64,000 nt of DNA from contig WGMR01000006.1 of assembly GCA_016124955.1 (NCBI GenBank), positions 186,001 to 250,000 of the forward strand, read 5' to 3'. Positions within the stretch are counted from its first letter, which is position 1. Each line of letters begins with the position of its first letter. This stretch comes from Alphaproteobacteria bacterium. GTDB taxonomy: Bacteria; Pseudomonadota; Alphaproteobacteria; UBA9219; RFNS01. The position numbers were made by a program, and so were the translations under genes. The notes below the pieces were generated by a model. The model made no database searches. It had not been told where the DNA came from and worked only from the letters and a program-made list of their open reading frames with translations. Shown piece by piece: positions 19,893 to 28,653 of this stretch.

Positions 19893-20714
19893 CTATTCCG
19901 CCCAGCCGTGCAGCCACACGATCTCGAAGGTCGTGCGGATGCGCCCGCCGGCTTCCGCATAATCCCGCGCATAATATTCGGCCGCGCGCATGAAAACGGC
20001 GCGGCGTGTCGGGATTTTCAGCCGCGCAATCTGTGCGTTCGCTTCGCCCATGCCGCGCAGATCGCGCATCAGGGCAAACATGTCTTCGTATGTCACCTCT
20101 ATCGTCTCGCTGTCCGCCACCGGCAGCGCAAAATTCGCGCGCTGCAGGAGCGCGGCTGCATCGCGTAGCCCTGCGGCGGGTGAAACGCGCGGGCTTGCGC
20201 CGCCTGTTATATCCAGCTCGGCCCGCATCATGCAATCGCGCAATTCCCGCAGCGTCGCGCCGCCCGGCAGCGCGGCAATAAACAGCCCCCCCGGCTTCAG
20301 GCAGGCGCGCGCCTGCAAAAGTGTGCCGGGCAGGTCGTTGACCCAGTGCAGCGCAAGGTTGCTGGCGATCAGATCGAAGCTGCCGGACGCGAAGGGCAGA
20401 AATTCCTCGTCTGCCACAATTGCCCGAGCGCCTTCCGGCGGCGCAAGCCCTGCCGCAATCACCTGCCGCGTGCCCGCCCGCGCCGCGATTTGGCGCGCCA
20501 GCCCGGCTTCCCGGCAACCGAGATCGAGCACGCAAGGGAATTCCCGCTTGATATCACCGAGCCGTTCCATCAAACGTCCGCCCGTCTCTTCGAACAAAAA
20601 GCGATGCGCCGCAAGCCCCGGCGCGGCGCGCATGAAGCGGCGGCGCAGCAGCGCGCGATCGAACAGCCGGGCGGGCCCTGTTTCCGGCGAAGCGGCTTTG
20701 CGGGGAACATGCAT
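19893..20714 (-). CDS. Class I SAM-dependent methyltransferase, BioC/NDUFAF5-like
   Basis: The protein has 273 residues. The opening ARLFDRALLRRRFMRAAP resembles the NDUFAF5-like family. The SAM-binding motif I is VLDLGCREAGLARQIA, motif II-like DEEFLPFASGSFDLI, and ASNLALHWVNDLPG follows. A C-terminal helical part contains TYEDMFALMRDLRGMG. Mitochondrial NDUFAF5 hydroxylates a complex I arginine, and BioC methylates malonyl-ACP. No biotin gene is nearby, so neither role can be assigned. It is divergent from comF with only 42 bp between the starts, a neighbourhood common in alphaproteobacteria. Confidence 0.8.
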   Translation of the reverse strand: MHVPRKAASPETGPARLFDRALLRRRFMRAAPGLAAHRFLFEETGGRLMERLGDIKREFPCVLDLGCREAGLARQIAARAGTRQVIAAGLAPPEGARAIVADEEFLPFASGSFDLIASNLALHWVNDLPGTLLQARACLKPGGLFIAALPGGATLRELRDCMMRAELDITGGASPRVSPAAGLRDAAALLQRANFALPVADSETIEVTYEDMFALMRDLRGMGEANAQIARLKIPTRRAVFMRAAEYYARDYAEAGGRIRTTFEIVWLHGWAE

Positions 20715-20756
20715 TGCGCTATTATAAGGCCAACCCCTCCGCCCGGAAAAGCCTTG

Positions 20757-21506
20757 ATGGCAAAGCCGCTTGTCGCATCATTCATGAAACTGTGGGACGG
20801 CATGCTCGATGCCGTGCTGCCGCCTTTGTGCCTCGCCTGCCGCGCGCCGGTGGCGCAGCAACAGGCGGTTTGCGCCGATTGCTGGCGCAAGCTGAACTTC
20901 ATCGGTCCGCCCTGCTGCGACGGGTGCGGCATCCCCTTCGCCGTACCCGCGCTGGAAGGCAGCCGCTGCGGCCAGTGCCTCGGTTTTCCGCCCGCCTTTT
21001 CCGCCGCGCGCGCCGCGCTGGTGTATGACGATGCCAGCCGCGCGCTTATCCTCGGGTTCAAACATGCAGACCAGACCTTTGCGGCGCAGGCGCTGGCAGG
21101 GTGGATGAAACGCGCGGGGCGCGGATTGCTGGACGGGTGCGATATGATCGCGCCCGTGCCGCTGCATTATTTCCGTCTCGTGCGGCGGCGCTACAATCAG
21201 GCCGCGATTTTGGCAAGCGAGCTTGCCGGCATGAGCGGGAAAAAATGCGTGCCCGATCTTCTGATCCGCCACCGCGCCACGCCATCGCAAGGCACGCTGC
21301 ATCGCCGCGACCGCGCGAAAAACGTGAAAGACGCCTTTCGCATCAACCCGCGCCACGCGCCGTTCTTGCAGGGCATGCGCGTGCTGCTGGTCGATGACGT
21401 GCTGACCACCGGCGCGACCGTCAACGCATGCAGCCGCACATTGCTGGAAGAAGGCGCCGGGACGGTTTCCGTGCTCGCGCTCGCGCGCGTGCATAAGCTT
21501 TCATGA
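20757..21506 (+). CDS. comF: ComF family protein (phosphoribosyltransferase fold)
   Basis: The protein has 249 residues. An N-terminal zinc-ribbon-like Cys set (CLACRAPV, CADCWRK, CCDGCGIP, CGQC) precedes a PRTase domain with the PRPP motif VLLVDDVLTTGAT. Helix RRRYNQAAILASELA is typical of ComF/GntX. ComF acts in natural transformation in some bacteria, probably delivering single-stranded DNA to later steps; its role in others is uncertain. Start chosen at ATG 20757, which begins an ordinary ComF N-terminus; the frame remains open upstream antisense to the methyltransferase gene. Confidence 0.88.
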   Translation: MAKPLVASFMKLWDGMLDAVLPPLCLACRAPVAQQQAVCADCWRKLNFIGPPCCDGCGIPFAVPALEGSRCGQCLGFPPAFSAARAALVYDDASRALILGFKHADQTFAAQALAGWMKRAGRGLLDGCDMIAPVPLHYFRLVRRRYNQAAILASELAGMSGKKCVPDLLIRHRATPSQGTLHRRDRAKNVKDAFRINPRHAPFLQGMRVLLVDDVLTTGATVNACSRTLLEEGAGTVSVLALARVHKLS

Positions 21507-21556
21507 CACTGGCGCAAAGGGCGTATGGCGCGGTATAATGCCATAGGAGGAATCCT

Positions 21557-21820
21557 ATGCCTGATATTATTGTCTATAGCGGCCCGAACTGCCCCTATTG
21601 CTTGCGCGCCAAGGCGCTGCTTGAAAAAAAGGGCGTCACCTATACCGAACATAATGTGCAGGGCGACCCTGCGTTGTTGCGGGAAATGCTGCAACGTTCG
21701 GGCGGAAAACGCACGATCCCGCAAATATTCATCGGCGCGCAGCACATAGGCGGCTTCGACGATCTGTACGCGCTTGACCGCGCCGGCAGGCTTGATCCTT
21801 TGCTGCAAGGTGATCCATGA
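21557..21820 (+). CDS. grxC: Glutaredoxin 3
   Basis: The protein has 87 residues, normal for GrxC. It has the dithiol active site CPYC (about 12-15), the cis-Pro motif RTIPQIFI and the glutathione-binding IGGFDDLYALD. It reduces disulfides and glutathionylated proteins using glutathione in the cytosol. A good Shine-Dalgarno (TAGGAGGAA) precedes the ATG. The last codons overlap the start of the amidase gene by 4 bp, so the two are translationally coupled. Confidence 0.95.
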   Translation: MPDIIVYSGPNCPYCLRAKALLEKKGVTYTEHNVQGDPALLREMLQRSGGKRTIPQIFIGAQHIGGFDDLYALDRAGRLDPLLQGDP

Positions 21821-22638
21821 AGTTCCGCGCCGCCTGCATACAAATGAGCTCGGGGCCCGAAATCGCGCCCAACCTTGAAACCGCCGGCACGCTGGTGCGC
21901 ACCGCACACAAGGACGGCGCGCAATTCATCGCGCTGCCGGAAAATGTCGATATGCTGATGGCCGACCGCGCCAGAAAGCTTGCAGCCGCGCTGCCCGAAG
22001 ACAAGCACCCCGGCTTGCCCTTCTTCGCGGGCCTGGCGCGCGAAACCGGCACATGGATCATGTGCGGCAGCCTCGCCATCAAGCTGGGCGCAGAAAAAAT
22101 TGCCAACCGTTGCTATCTTTTCAACCCGGAAGGCAAGCGCGTTGCGGCTTACGACAAGATCCATATGTTCGATGTCGATTTGCCGAACGGCGAAAGCTAC
22201 CGCGAATCCGAAACTTGCGCGCCGGGGGATCGCGCCGTGCTTGCGCCGGTGCCGTGGGGCAAGCTTGGCATGACCATATGTTACGATATGCGCTTCCCGA
22301 TGCTGTACCGCGCGCTGGCGGAAGCGGGCGCATCGATCATCACCGTACCGGCTGCTTTTACGGTGCCGACGGGGCAGGCGCACTGGCATATTCTTTTGCG
22401 CACGCGCGCGGTGGAAACCGGCTGCTTTGTCCTCGCGCCCGCGCAATGCGGCACGCATGACGGCGGACGGAAAACATACGGCCACGCGTTGATCGTCAGC
22501 CCGTGGGGCAAAATACTCGCGGAGGCCGAAAACGAGCCCGGCTTTATTGCCGCCGACCTTGATATCGACGAGGTTGCGAAAACCCGCGCTTCGCTGCCCA
22601 GCCTGCAACACGGACGCAACTTCCAGTTGCCGAATTAA
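21817..22638 (+). CDS. Carbon-nitrogen hydrolase, Nit1-type (deaminated glutathione amidase-like)
   Basis: The protein has 273 residues of the nitrilase superfamily. The Glu-Lys-Cys catalytic triad is visible as LPENVD, KIHMFDVD and MTICYDMRFP. The second half shows TVPTGQAHWHILLRTRAVE and GHALIVSPWG, as in Nit1/YbeM proteins, which remove alpha-ketoglutaramate from deaminated glutathione. The gene overlaps grxC by 4 bp. The pairing with a glutathione-dependent redoxin makes a glutathione-repair role reasonable, though substrate is an inference. Confidence 0.87.
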   Translation: MKFRAACIQMSSGPEIAPNLETAGTLVRTAHKDGAQFIALPENVDMLMADRARKLAAALPEDKHPGLPFFAGLARETGTWIMCGSLAIKLGAEKIANRCYLFNPEGKRVAAYDKIHMFDVDLPNGESYRESETCAPGDRAVLAPVPWGKLGMTICYDMRFPMLYRALAEAGASIITVPAAFTVPTGQAHWHILLRTRAVETGCFVLAPAQCGTHDGGRKTYGHALIVSPWGKILAEAENEPGFIAADLDIDEVAKTRASLPSLQHGRNFQLPN

Positions 22639-22642
22639 ACGA

Positions 22643-23539
22643 TCAGGGCCACTTCGCTTCAGGCGGCATCGACATCAAGATCGCCTCGGTATTGCCGCCG
22701 GTGCGCAACCCGAATTGCGTACCGCGATCGTATAGCAGGTTGAACTCCACATAGCGCCCGCGGCGCACCAGCTGCGCTTCGCGCTGCTCCGGGGTCCACG
22801 TCTCGTTCATGCGGCGGCGCACCAGCGGCGCATAGGCGTCAAGAAACGCGCGGCCGATATCCTGCGTGAATGCAAAGTCGGCCTCCCAATCGCCCGTATC
22901 GTGATAGTCGTAAAAAATACCGCCCGCCCCGCGCGGCTCGCCCCGATGCGGCAAAAAGAAATATTCGTCGCAGGCCTGTTTGAAACGGGAATAAAAATCC
23001 GCACCATGACGGGCGCAAGCGCCCTCCAGCACGGCATGGAAATCGCGCGCATCCGTGCTTGCTTCGGGGCTTTGCGGGAACATCGGCGTCAGATCGGCGC
23101 CGCCGCCGAACCAATGGCGGCTGGTGACGATCATGCGCGTATTCATATGCACGGCGGGCACGAGCGGAGAGCGCATATGCGCGACAAGGCTGACGCCGCT
23201 TGCCCAGAAGCGCGGGTCGCTCTCGGCGCCCGGGATCTGTTTGCGGAAGGCGGGTGAAAATTCGCCGGACACGGCCGAAATGTTCACACCAACTTTTTCA
23301 AACACCCGCCCGCGCATGATGGATATTTCGCCGCCTCCGCCCTCGGGCCGGTCCCAAGGCGTGCGCTCAAACTTGCCTGCGGGTAATTCGCTATGCGTGC
23401 CGGTCAGTTCGGTTTCAATTTGCTCGAACGCCGCGCAAATTCTGTCGCGCAAGGCGCGAAACCAAACGACTGCGCGTTCCTTGTGCGCATCGGAGCAGAT
23501 AAAATTCTCGTTCGCGGTTTTTTCCGCCGGCTGTCCCAT
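22643..23539 (-). CDS. hemF: Oxygen-dependent coproporphyrinogen III oxidase
   Basis: The protein has 298 residues. HemF converts coproporphyrinogen III to protoporphyrinogen IX using O2, a late step of haem synthesis. Typical blocks are [55 protein letters not shown] and [18 protein letters not shown]. Its ATG overlaps the trmL stop as TAATG, implying coupled translation. Presence of the aerobic enzyme fits the bc1 complex encoded next to it. Confidence 0.96.
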   Translation of the reverse strand: MGQPAEKTANENFICSDAHKERAVVWFRALRDRICAAFEQIETELTGTHSELPAGKFERTPWDRPEGGGGEISIMRGRVFEKVGVNISAVSGEFSPAFRKQIPGAESDPRFWASGVSLVAHMRSPLVPAVHMNTRMIVTSRHWFGGGADLTPMFPQSPEASTDARDFHAVLEGACARHGADFYSRFKQACDEYFFLPHRGEPRGAGGIFYDYHDTGDWEADFAFTQDIGRAFLDAYAPLVRRRMNETWTPEQREAQLVRRGRYVEFNLLYDRGTQFGLRTGGNTEAILMSMPPEAKWP

Positions 23540-24000
23540 TACGTTCCCCGTTCACGTCCCGTCTGGCGCAAGGCTTCCGCAAGCACGATGCCCGCCGCCA
23601 TCGCTACATTCAAAGATCGCGCAGGCGGCCGAAGCGGGATCACAACCCGCGCATCGGCCCTGTCATGCACTTCGGGCGGCACGCCTGCGCTTTCACGCCC
23701 CACCAATAACACATCGTCCTCATTATAGGCATGCTGCGTATAGGGTACCGCGCCATTAACTGTAAGCAATATCAGTCGTTTAGGACCAAGCTGGTCCAGA
23801 AAAGCCTGCCACGAGCGGTGCCGCGCCATCTGCAGCTGCTGGATATAATCCATAGCAACGCGCTTGATACGGGCATCGTCGGCCACGAAACCACAAGGCT
23901 CTATAAGGTCCATTCCGATGCCGAAACAAGCACACAGCCGCATCATGGCCCCGGTATTGGGTGGCATGTCCGGCTGATATAGAGCGAGGCGCAGAGGCAT
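23539..24000 (-). CDS. trmL: tRNA (cytidine/uridine-34-2'-O)-methyltransferase
   Basis: About 153 residues from ATG 24000 (a TTG at 24012 would add four). It is a minimal SPOUT methyltransferase: [20 protein letters not shown] at the N-terminus and the knotted C-terminal motifs [16 protein letters not shown] and [19 protein letters not shown]. TrmL methylates the ribose of the wobble nucleotide in tRNA-Leu isoacceptors. It is the first gene of a two-gene unit with hemF and is divergent from petA across about 220 bp. Confidence 0.93.
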   Translation of the reverse strand: MPLRLALYQPDMPPNTGAMMRLCACFGIGMDLIEPCGFVADDARIKRVAMDYIQQLQMARHRSWQAFLDQLGPKRLILLTVNGAVPYTQHAYNEDDVLLVGRESAGVPPEVHDRADARVVIPLRPPARSLNVAMAAGIVLAEALRQTGRERGT

Positions 24001-24218
24001 TATGGTGGCCAAAGAAACGGGCCGCTAAGGCAGGCGCGCGAGCGCGCGCCATGGCGGGGATGTCACAAACCGCGCGGTTCAGGCGCGGATATAACCATAA
24101 CCCCTTGACGGAATTACACAAGCGGGCGCAAAACAGGCCTCGGTTATAGTGTTACGCGAATCCCTTCACGCGGCTTCCGCCGCCGGGATGATGGCGCATT
24201 TCTTCTGCGGGGTTTTTG

Positions 24219-24779
24219 ATGGCCGACAGCACCGATCAACTGGGCGAAACAAGACGCGATTTTATTCTGCTTGCGGGCACGGCGATGGCCGGCGTCGGCG
24301 CCGCCGTCGCGGCATGGCCCTTGATCCACAGCATGAACCCTTCGGCCGACGTACTCGCGCTGGCCTCAACCGAGGTTGATCTTTCGCCCGTGCAGGAAGG
24401 CCAGGCCATCACGGTCGTCTGGCGCGGCAAGCCGGTTTTCATCCGCCATCGCACGGCAACGGAAATAGAAGCCGCGCGCGCGGTGGATACCGGAACGCTG
24501 CGCGATCCGCAAACGGACGCAGAACGTGTGGAAAGTTCCAAGTTTGGTGACGAAGCCTTGCCGCAATGGCTGGTGATGGTCGGGGTATGCACGCATCTCG
24601 GTTGTATTCCGCTTGGCCAAAAACCGACCGACGACAAGGGTGAATTTAACGGCTGGTTTTGCCCGTGCCATGGTTCGGCCTACGATACCGCGGGCCGCAT
24701 CCGGAAAGGCCCGGCGCCGAAGAATCTTGCGATTCCGCCCTATACCTTCACCGACGCTTCGCGCATCCGTATCGGCTAG
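24219..24779 (+). CDS. petA: Ubiquinol-cytochrome c reductase iron-sulfur (Rieske) subunit
   Basis: The protein has 186 residues from ATG 24219. An N-terminal twin-arginine signal anchor ([20 protein letters not shown]) is followed by the Rieske domain with cluster ligands in [10 protein letters not shown] and CPCHGSAYD. It passes electrons from ubiquinol at the Qo site to cytochrome c1. It is the first gene of petABC, 23 bp upstream of petB. A TTG immediately before the ATG is an alternative start that would change only one residue. Confidence 0.97.
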   Translation: MADSTDQLGETRRDFILLAGTAMAGVGAAVAAWPLIHSMNPSADVLALASTEVDLSPVQEGQAITVVWRGKPVFIRHRTATEIEAARAVDTGTLRDPQTDAERVESSKFGDEALPQWLVMVGVCTHLGCIPLGQKPTDDKGEFNGWFCPCHGSAYDTAGRIRKGPAPKNLAIPPYTFTDASRIRIG

Positions 24780-24802
24780 GCCGCCCCTTAGGAGCATCTT
24801 TC

Positions 24803-26077
24803 ATGGCGCATAACAGCACCCGCACCCCGTTCAAAAATCCGCTGGTCGAATGGATCGACAGCCGCCTGCCCATCTTCACGATGATGCAGCAGGAATACGG
24901 CACGTTCCCGACGCCGCGCAATTTCAACTATCTCTGGAGCTTCGGCGGCATCGCCAGCTTCATGCTCGCGGTCATGATCGCGACCGGCATTTTCCTCGCC
25001 ATGCAATACACCGCATCGACCGACCACGCCTTCAATTCGGTCGAACGCATCATGCGCGACGTCAATTACGGCTGGCTGATCCGCTATCTGCACAGCAACG
25101 GCGCATCGCTGTTCTTCATCGCCGTGTTCATCCACGTATTCCGCGGGCTTTACTATGGTTCCTACAAGGCGCCGCGCGAACTTTTGTGGATTCTCGGCGT
25201 TGTCATTCTGCTTTTGATGATGGCCACGGCTTTCATGGGCTATGTGCTGCCTTGGGGACAAATGAGCTTCTGGGGCGCGACCGTGATCACCAACCTGTTT
25301 TCCGCCATCCCCCTGGTGGGCGACAGCATCGTCACCTGGCTGTGGGGCGGCTTCGCGGTTGATAACCCGACGCTTAACCGTTTCTTCGCGCTGCATTACC
25401 TGCTGCCCTTCGTCATCCTCGGCGTCGTCGTGCTGCACGTCGCCGCCATGCATGTGGTCGGCTGCAACAACCCGCTCGGGATCGATACCAAGGGCCCGCA
25501 GGATACGGTGCCGTTCAACCCCTATTACACGGTGAAGGATTTCTTCGCGATCACGGTCTTCATGATCTTTTATGCCGTGATGGTGTTCTACCTGCCCAAC
25601 CATATGGGCCACCCGGATAATTACATCCCCGCCAACCCGATGGTGACGCCCGCGCATATCGTGCCGGAATGGTATTTCCTGCCCTTCTACGCGATTCTGC
25701 GTGCCTTCACGATGGACATCACAATCCCCTTCACCAACATCATTCTGATCTCTTCCAAGCTGGGCGGCGTGATCTTGATGTTCGGCTCCATCCTCGTGCT
25801 GTTTGCGCTGCCATGGCTTGACCGTTCCAAGGTGCGCAGCGCGGTGTTCCGCCCGCTTTACCGCATCTTTTTCTGGGTTCTGGTCGCCGTGTGCATCCTG
25901 CTCGGCTGGGTCGGCGCCAACCCGCCCGAAGGCATGTTCGTGATCATCGGGCAGCTGTGCACCGCCTATTACTTCCTGCACTTCCTCGTCGTCCTGCCGC
26001 TGCTGCCACGGTTCGAAAAAACCCTTCCCCTGCCCGGCAGCATTTCCGAAGCCGTGCTTGCGGCCCGGAAAGCCTGA
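24803..26077 (+). CDS. petB: Ubiquinol-cytochrome c reductase cytochrome b subunit
   Basis: The protein has 424 residues and the eight-helix cytochrome b pattern. Haem-ligand histidines lie in helix B and D segments ([43 protein letters not shown]). The Qo-site motif appears as [15 protein letters not shown]. It catalyses quinol oxidation and quinone reduction in the inner membrane. ATG 24803 has a good AGGAG site. The next gene begins 11 bp downstream. Confidence 0.97.
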   Translation: MAHNSTRTPFKNPLVEWIDSRLPIFTMMQQEYGTFPTPRNFNYLWSFGGIASFMLAVMIATGIFLAMQYTASTDHAFNSVERIMRDVNYGWLIRYLHSNGASLFFIAVFIHVFRGLYYGSYKAPRELLWILGVVILLLMMATAFMGYVLPWGQMSFWGATVITNLFSAIPLVGDSIVTWLWGGFAVDNPTLNRFFALHYLLPFVILGVVVLHVAAMHVVGCNNPLGIDTKGPQDTVPFNPYYTVKDFFAITVFMIFYAVMVFYLPNHMGHPDNYIPANPMVTPAHIVPEWYFLPFYAILRAFTMDITIPFTNIILISSKLGGVILMFGSILVLFALPWLDRSKVRSAVFRPLYRIFFWVLVAVCILLGWVGANPPEGMFVIIGQLCTAYYFLHFLVVLPLLPRFEKTLPLPGSISEAVLAARKA

Positions 26078-26088
26078 GGAGAAAAACG

Positions 26089-26868
26089 ATGCGCTTCAAG
26101 CCCGCCCTTTCGCTCGCCGCCCTTGCCGTTCTTGCGGCACTGACCGCACCGGCCTTCGCTTCCGAAGGGGCGCTCGAACCGCGCGAACCGCCGCACGGCT
26201 GGCACCATGCCGGGCCGTTCGGCACCTTCGACCGCGCGGCGCTGCAGCGCGGATTTCAGGTTTACAAGGAAGTTTGTGCCGCGTGCCACAGCCTGAAGCT
26301 GCTTTCCTACCGCAACCTTCAGGCGATCGGCTTTAACGAGGCCGAAGTCAAGGCAATCGCCGCGCAATATACCGTCACCGACGGGCCCGACGATAACGGC
26401 GACATGTATGAGCGCCCCGCGCGCCCGTCCGACCGCTTCGTGTCCCCGTTCGCGAACGATAATGCCGCGCGCGCATCCAACAACGGCGCGCTGCCGCCCG
26501 ATTTATCGCTGATCGCCAAGGCGCGCCATGGCGGCGAAAGTTATCTTTATTCGATCCTGACAGGCTATGCCGAACCGACCGAGGAAGATAAAGCCAAGAT
26601 GATGCCGGGCATGCATTTCAACAGCTACTTTCCCGGCCACCAGATCGCCATGCCCGCGCCGCTGGCCGAAGGCATGGTCAGCTATGCCGACGGCACCGAA
26701 GCCACGACCGAGCAAATGGCGGCGGACGTTGCCACCTTCCTTACCTGGGCGGCCGAGCCGAAGCTTGAAGAGCGCAAGAAAATGGGGCTTCAGGTTCTGC
26801 TTTTCCTGCTGGTTTTTGCAGGTATCATGTATGTGGCCAAACGCAGGGTGTGGGAAAAACTCCACTAA
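26089..26868 (+). CDS. petC: Cytochrome c1
   Basis: The protein has 259 residues. A signal peptide ending near PAFAS is followed by the haem c motif CAACH in VYKEVCAACHSLKLLSYR. The axial Met is probably in the MPAPL region, and a C-terminal anchor helix (VLLFLLVFAGIMYV) holds the haem domain at the periplasmic side. The protein accepts electrons from the Rieske subunit. It closes the petABC operon; the Shine-Dalgarno is GAGGAGAA. Confidence 0.97.
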   Translation: MRFKPALSLAALAVLAALTAPAFASEGALEPREPPHGWHHAGPFGTFDRAALQRGFQVYKEVCAACHSLKLLSYRNLQAIGFNEAEVKAIAAQYTVTDGPDDNGDMYERPARPSDRFVSPFANDNAARASNNGALPPDLSLIAKARHGGESYLYSILTGYAEPTEEDKAKMMPGMHFNSYFPGHQIAMPAPLAEGMVSYADGTEATTEQMAADVATFLTWAAEPKLEERKKMGLQVLLFLLVFAGIMYVAKRRVWEKLH

Positions 26869-26940
26869 TTGCCCGCCTGTTACGGCCCCGGACCGGTCCG
26901 GTAAGGTTTTGCTAACGACTAACCATTAGCGTAAACCCCT

Positions 26941-27489
26941 ATGAGCAAAATAACCGCCGAAGACATAGTCAATTTCTGGTTCATGGAAGTGGGCGAACAG
27001 AAGTGGTTCAAGCCCGCGCCGGAACTCGACCAGGAAATCACCAAGCGTTTCACCCCCCTGTATGAACAGGCCGCCAGCGGCCAGTTGAAGGAATGGGAAG
27101 AAACGCCCTCCGGCATGCTCGCGCTTTTGCTGCTGCTCGATCAGTTTCCGCGCAACATGTTCCGTAACACCGCCAAGGCGTTCGCGACCGACGATCTCGC
27201 GCTCGATCTCGCGCGCACGTCAATCATCAAGCATTTCGATGACCGCATCGACGTCAACTTCAAACTGTTTTTCTATCTGCCGTTCGAACATTCCGAAAAT
27301 ATGGGCGATCAACGGCTCGCGCTTTTCTATGTGCGCGAACGCACCAAAAACCCGGAATGGCTGGAATGGGCCGAACGGCACTTCAACACAATCCAGCAGT
27401 TTGGCCGCTTCCCCCACCGCAACGAAGCGCTGGGCCGCCAATCCACCGCGGCCGAGGAAGCCTTCCTGAAAAACGGCGGCGGTTTCTAG
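26941..27489 (+). CDS. DUF924 family protein
   Basis: The protein has 182 residues of all-helical, TPR-like DUF924. Typical segments are VNFWFMEVGEQKWFK, LLLDQFPRNMFRNTAKAFA, FYLPFEHSENMGDQ and FGRFPHRNEALGR. Function is unknown; the family is widespread in proteobacteria and cytosolic. It follows petC by about 70 bp and could be read from the same transcript. The metA promoter begins about 25 bp after its stop. Confidence 0.9.
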   Translation: MSKITAEDIVNFWFMEVGEQKWFKPAPELDQEITKRFTPLYEQAASGQLKEWEETPSGMLALLLLLDQFPRNMFRNTAKAFATDDLALDLARTSIIKHFDDRIDVNFKLFFYLPFEHSENMGDQRLALFYVRERTKNPEWLEWAERHFNTIQQFGRFPHRNEALGRQSTAAEEAFLKNGGGF

Positions 27490-27513
27490 CACTTCGCCCC
27501 TCCTTTGCCTTGC

Positions 27514-27543
27514 TTGACAGCAAAAAAGCGTTTTGCGTATTGT
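27514..27543 (+). promoter_or_regulatory. Sigma-70-type promoter for metA
   Basis: A perfect TTGACA at 27514-27519 is followed after 18 bp by TATTGT at 27538-27543. Transcription would begin near 27550, just upstream of the riboswitch aptamer. Confidence 0.65.
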
Positions 27544-27565
27544 ATGCGCGGGCGGCCTGCCGCCC

Positions 27566-27616
27566 TGCGGGAATTTGATGGGCAGCTTGCGCCGCATAAA
27601 AAACGCTAAAGCGCAC
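27566..27616 (+). promoter_or_regulatory. SAM-II (SAM_alpha) riboswitch
   Basis: The element lies 65-115 nt upstream of metA. P1 pairs TGCGG (27566-27570) with CCGCA (27592-27596). The loop contains AATTTG and GCTTGC, and after P1 come an A-rich stretch and GCTAAA (27605-27610). These are the conserved words of the alphaproteobacterial SAM-II class, a compact H-type pseudoknot that binds S-adenosylmethionine and lowers expression of methionine genes. Gene context and word order agree. Identification is by eye. Confidence 0.85.
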
Positions 27617-27648
27617 CGGGTACGGGCCAGACGCCCCGCGCTCCGGTG
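27614..27648 (+). promoter_or_regulatory. Hairpin between the riboswitch and metA
   Basis: CACCGG (27614-27619) pairs with CCGGTG (27643-27648). Inside it GGGC (27624-27627) pairs with GCCC (27633-27636). No U-run follows, so it is not an intrinsic terminator. It touches the 3' edge of the aptamer, so it could be part of the expression platform or compete with the pseudoknot. Confidence 0.5.
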
Positions 27649-27679
27649 AGGTCCAGAACCTTGACCGTGGAGCATTTCG

Positions 27680-28648
27680 ATGCCGCTCATTATTTCCGAC
27701 AACCTGCCCGCGCTGCAAACGCTGGAACAGGAACGCATATCCTTTATCCCCGCCAGCCGCGCGGCCAAGCAGGATATACGCCCCATCAGCATCGCCATTT
27801 TGAACCTGATGCCGGACAAAATCGCGACCGAAACCCAGCTCGCACGGCTGATCGGCAACACGCCGCTGCAGGTTTCGGTTTCGCTGCTGGTACCCGGGAC
27901 GCACAGCGTGAAAACCGCCGAGCCCGCCCACATCACCGCGCATTACCGCACATGGCAGCAGGCCCGCGACACGAACGAGCGCTATGACGCGCTGATCATC
28001 ACCGGCGCGCCGCTCGGTCACTTGCCGTTTGAAGAAGTGGGGTATTGGAAAGAGTTTACGGAAATCCTGGCATGGAGCCAAAGCCATGTTTTCACGACAT
28101 TGACCATGTGCTGGGCGGCCATGGCGGCCTTGCACCATTTTCACGGTATTCGAAGATACCCGCTGCCCGCCAAGCTGTTCGGAATCTACAACCACTATGC
28201 TTGTGCTGCGCAGAATGATTTGTTACGCGGCTTCAATGACGAATTCTATATCCCGGTTTCACGTCATACCGAAGTGAAACGGCAGGACATCCTTGATGCC
28301 GGGCTGGAGAGCCTGATTGATTCCGATGCCGCCGGCATTGCCCTGATCCGCGAACAGAAGCGGCGCATGCTCTATATGATCAACCACTGGGAATACGACA
28401 CACAAACGCTGGCGCACGAATACCGGCGCGATCGCAATGCCGGCAAGCCTATCGCCTTGCCGCACGATTATTTCACCGGCAACGATCCCGAAGCCGGAAT
28501 CAAGAACCGCTGGCGTTCCAGCGGGCACCTGTTTTTCGCCAACTGGGTCAACTATATCTACCAGAATACGCCCTACGATCTGGGCCAGCTCGCGGCGGAC
28601 GAACGGCCCACGCTGGCGCAATTTGCCGGCGCGCAACGCGCCGGCTGA
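27680..28648 (+). CDS. metA: Homoserine O-succinyltransferase (MetA family)
   Basis: The protein has 322 residues. MetA acylates homoserine in the first committed step of methionine synthesis. The catalytic Cys is C144 in TMCWAAMAAL, with His236 and Glu238 in INHWEYD. The acyl-CoA pocket reads TGAPLG with G113 at the position equal to E. coli Gly111; Glu there marks the acetyl-CoA enzymes, so succinyl-CoA use is likely. GGAG at 27669-27672 lies 7 nt before the ATG. Control by the SAM-II riboswitch upstream fits feedback from the end product. Confidence 0.94.
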   Translation: MPLIISDNLPALQTLEQERISFIPASRAAKQDIRPISIAILNLMPDKIATETQLARLIGNTPLQVSVSLLVPGTHSVKTAEPAHITAHYRTWQQARDTNERYDALIITGAPLGHLPFEEVGYWKEFTEILAWSQSHVFTTLTMCWAAMAALHHFHGIRRYPLPAKLFGIYNHYACAAQNDLLRGFNDEFYIPVSRHTEVKRQDILDAGLESLIDSDAAGIALIREQKRRMLYMINHWEYDTQTLAHEYRRDRNAGKPIALPHDYFTGNDPEAGIKNRWRSSGHLFFANWVNYIYQNTPYDLGQLAADERPTLAQFAGAQRAG

Positions 28649-28653
28649 ACTAA

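Noticed and set aside
24105-24150. petABC promoter from TTGACG (24105) and TATAGT (24145)
   Set aside because: The spacing is 34 bp, far too long for one promoter, and no alternative partner was found.
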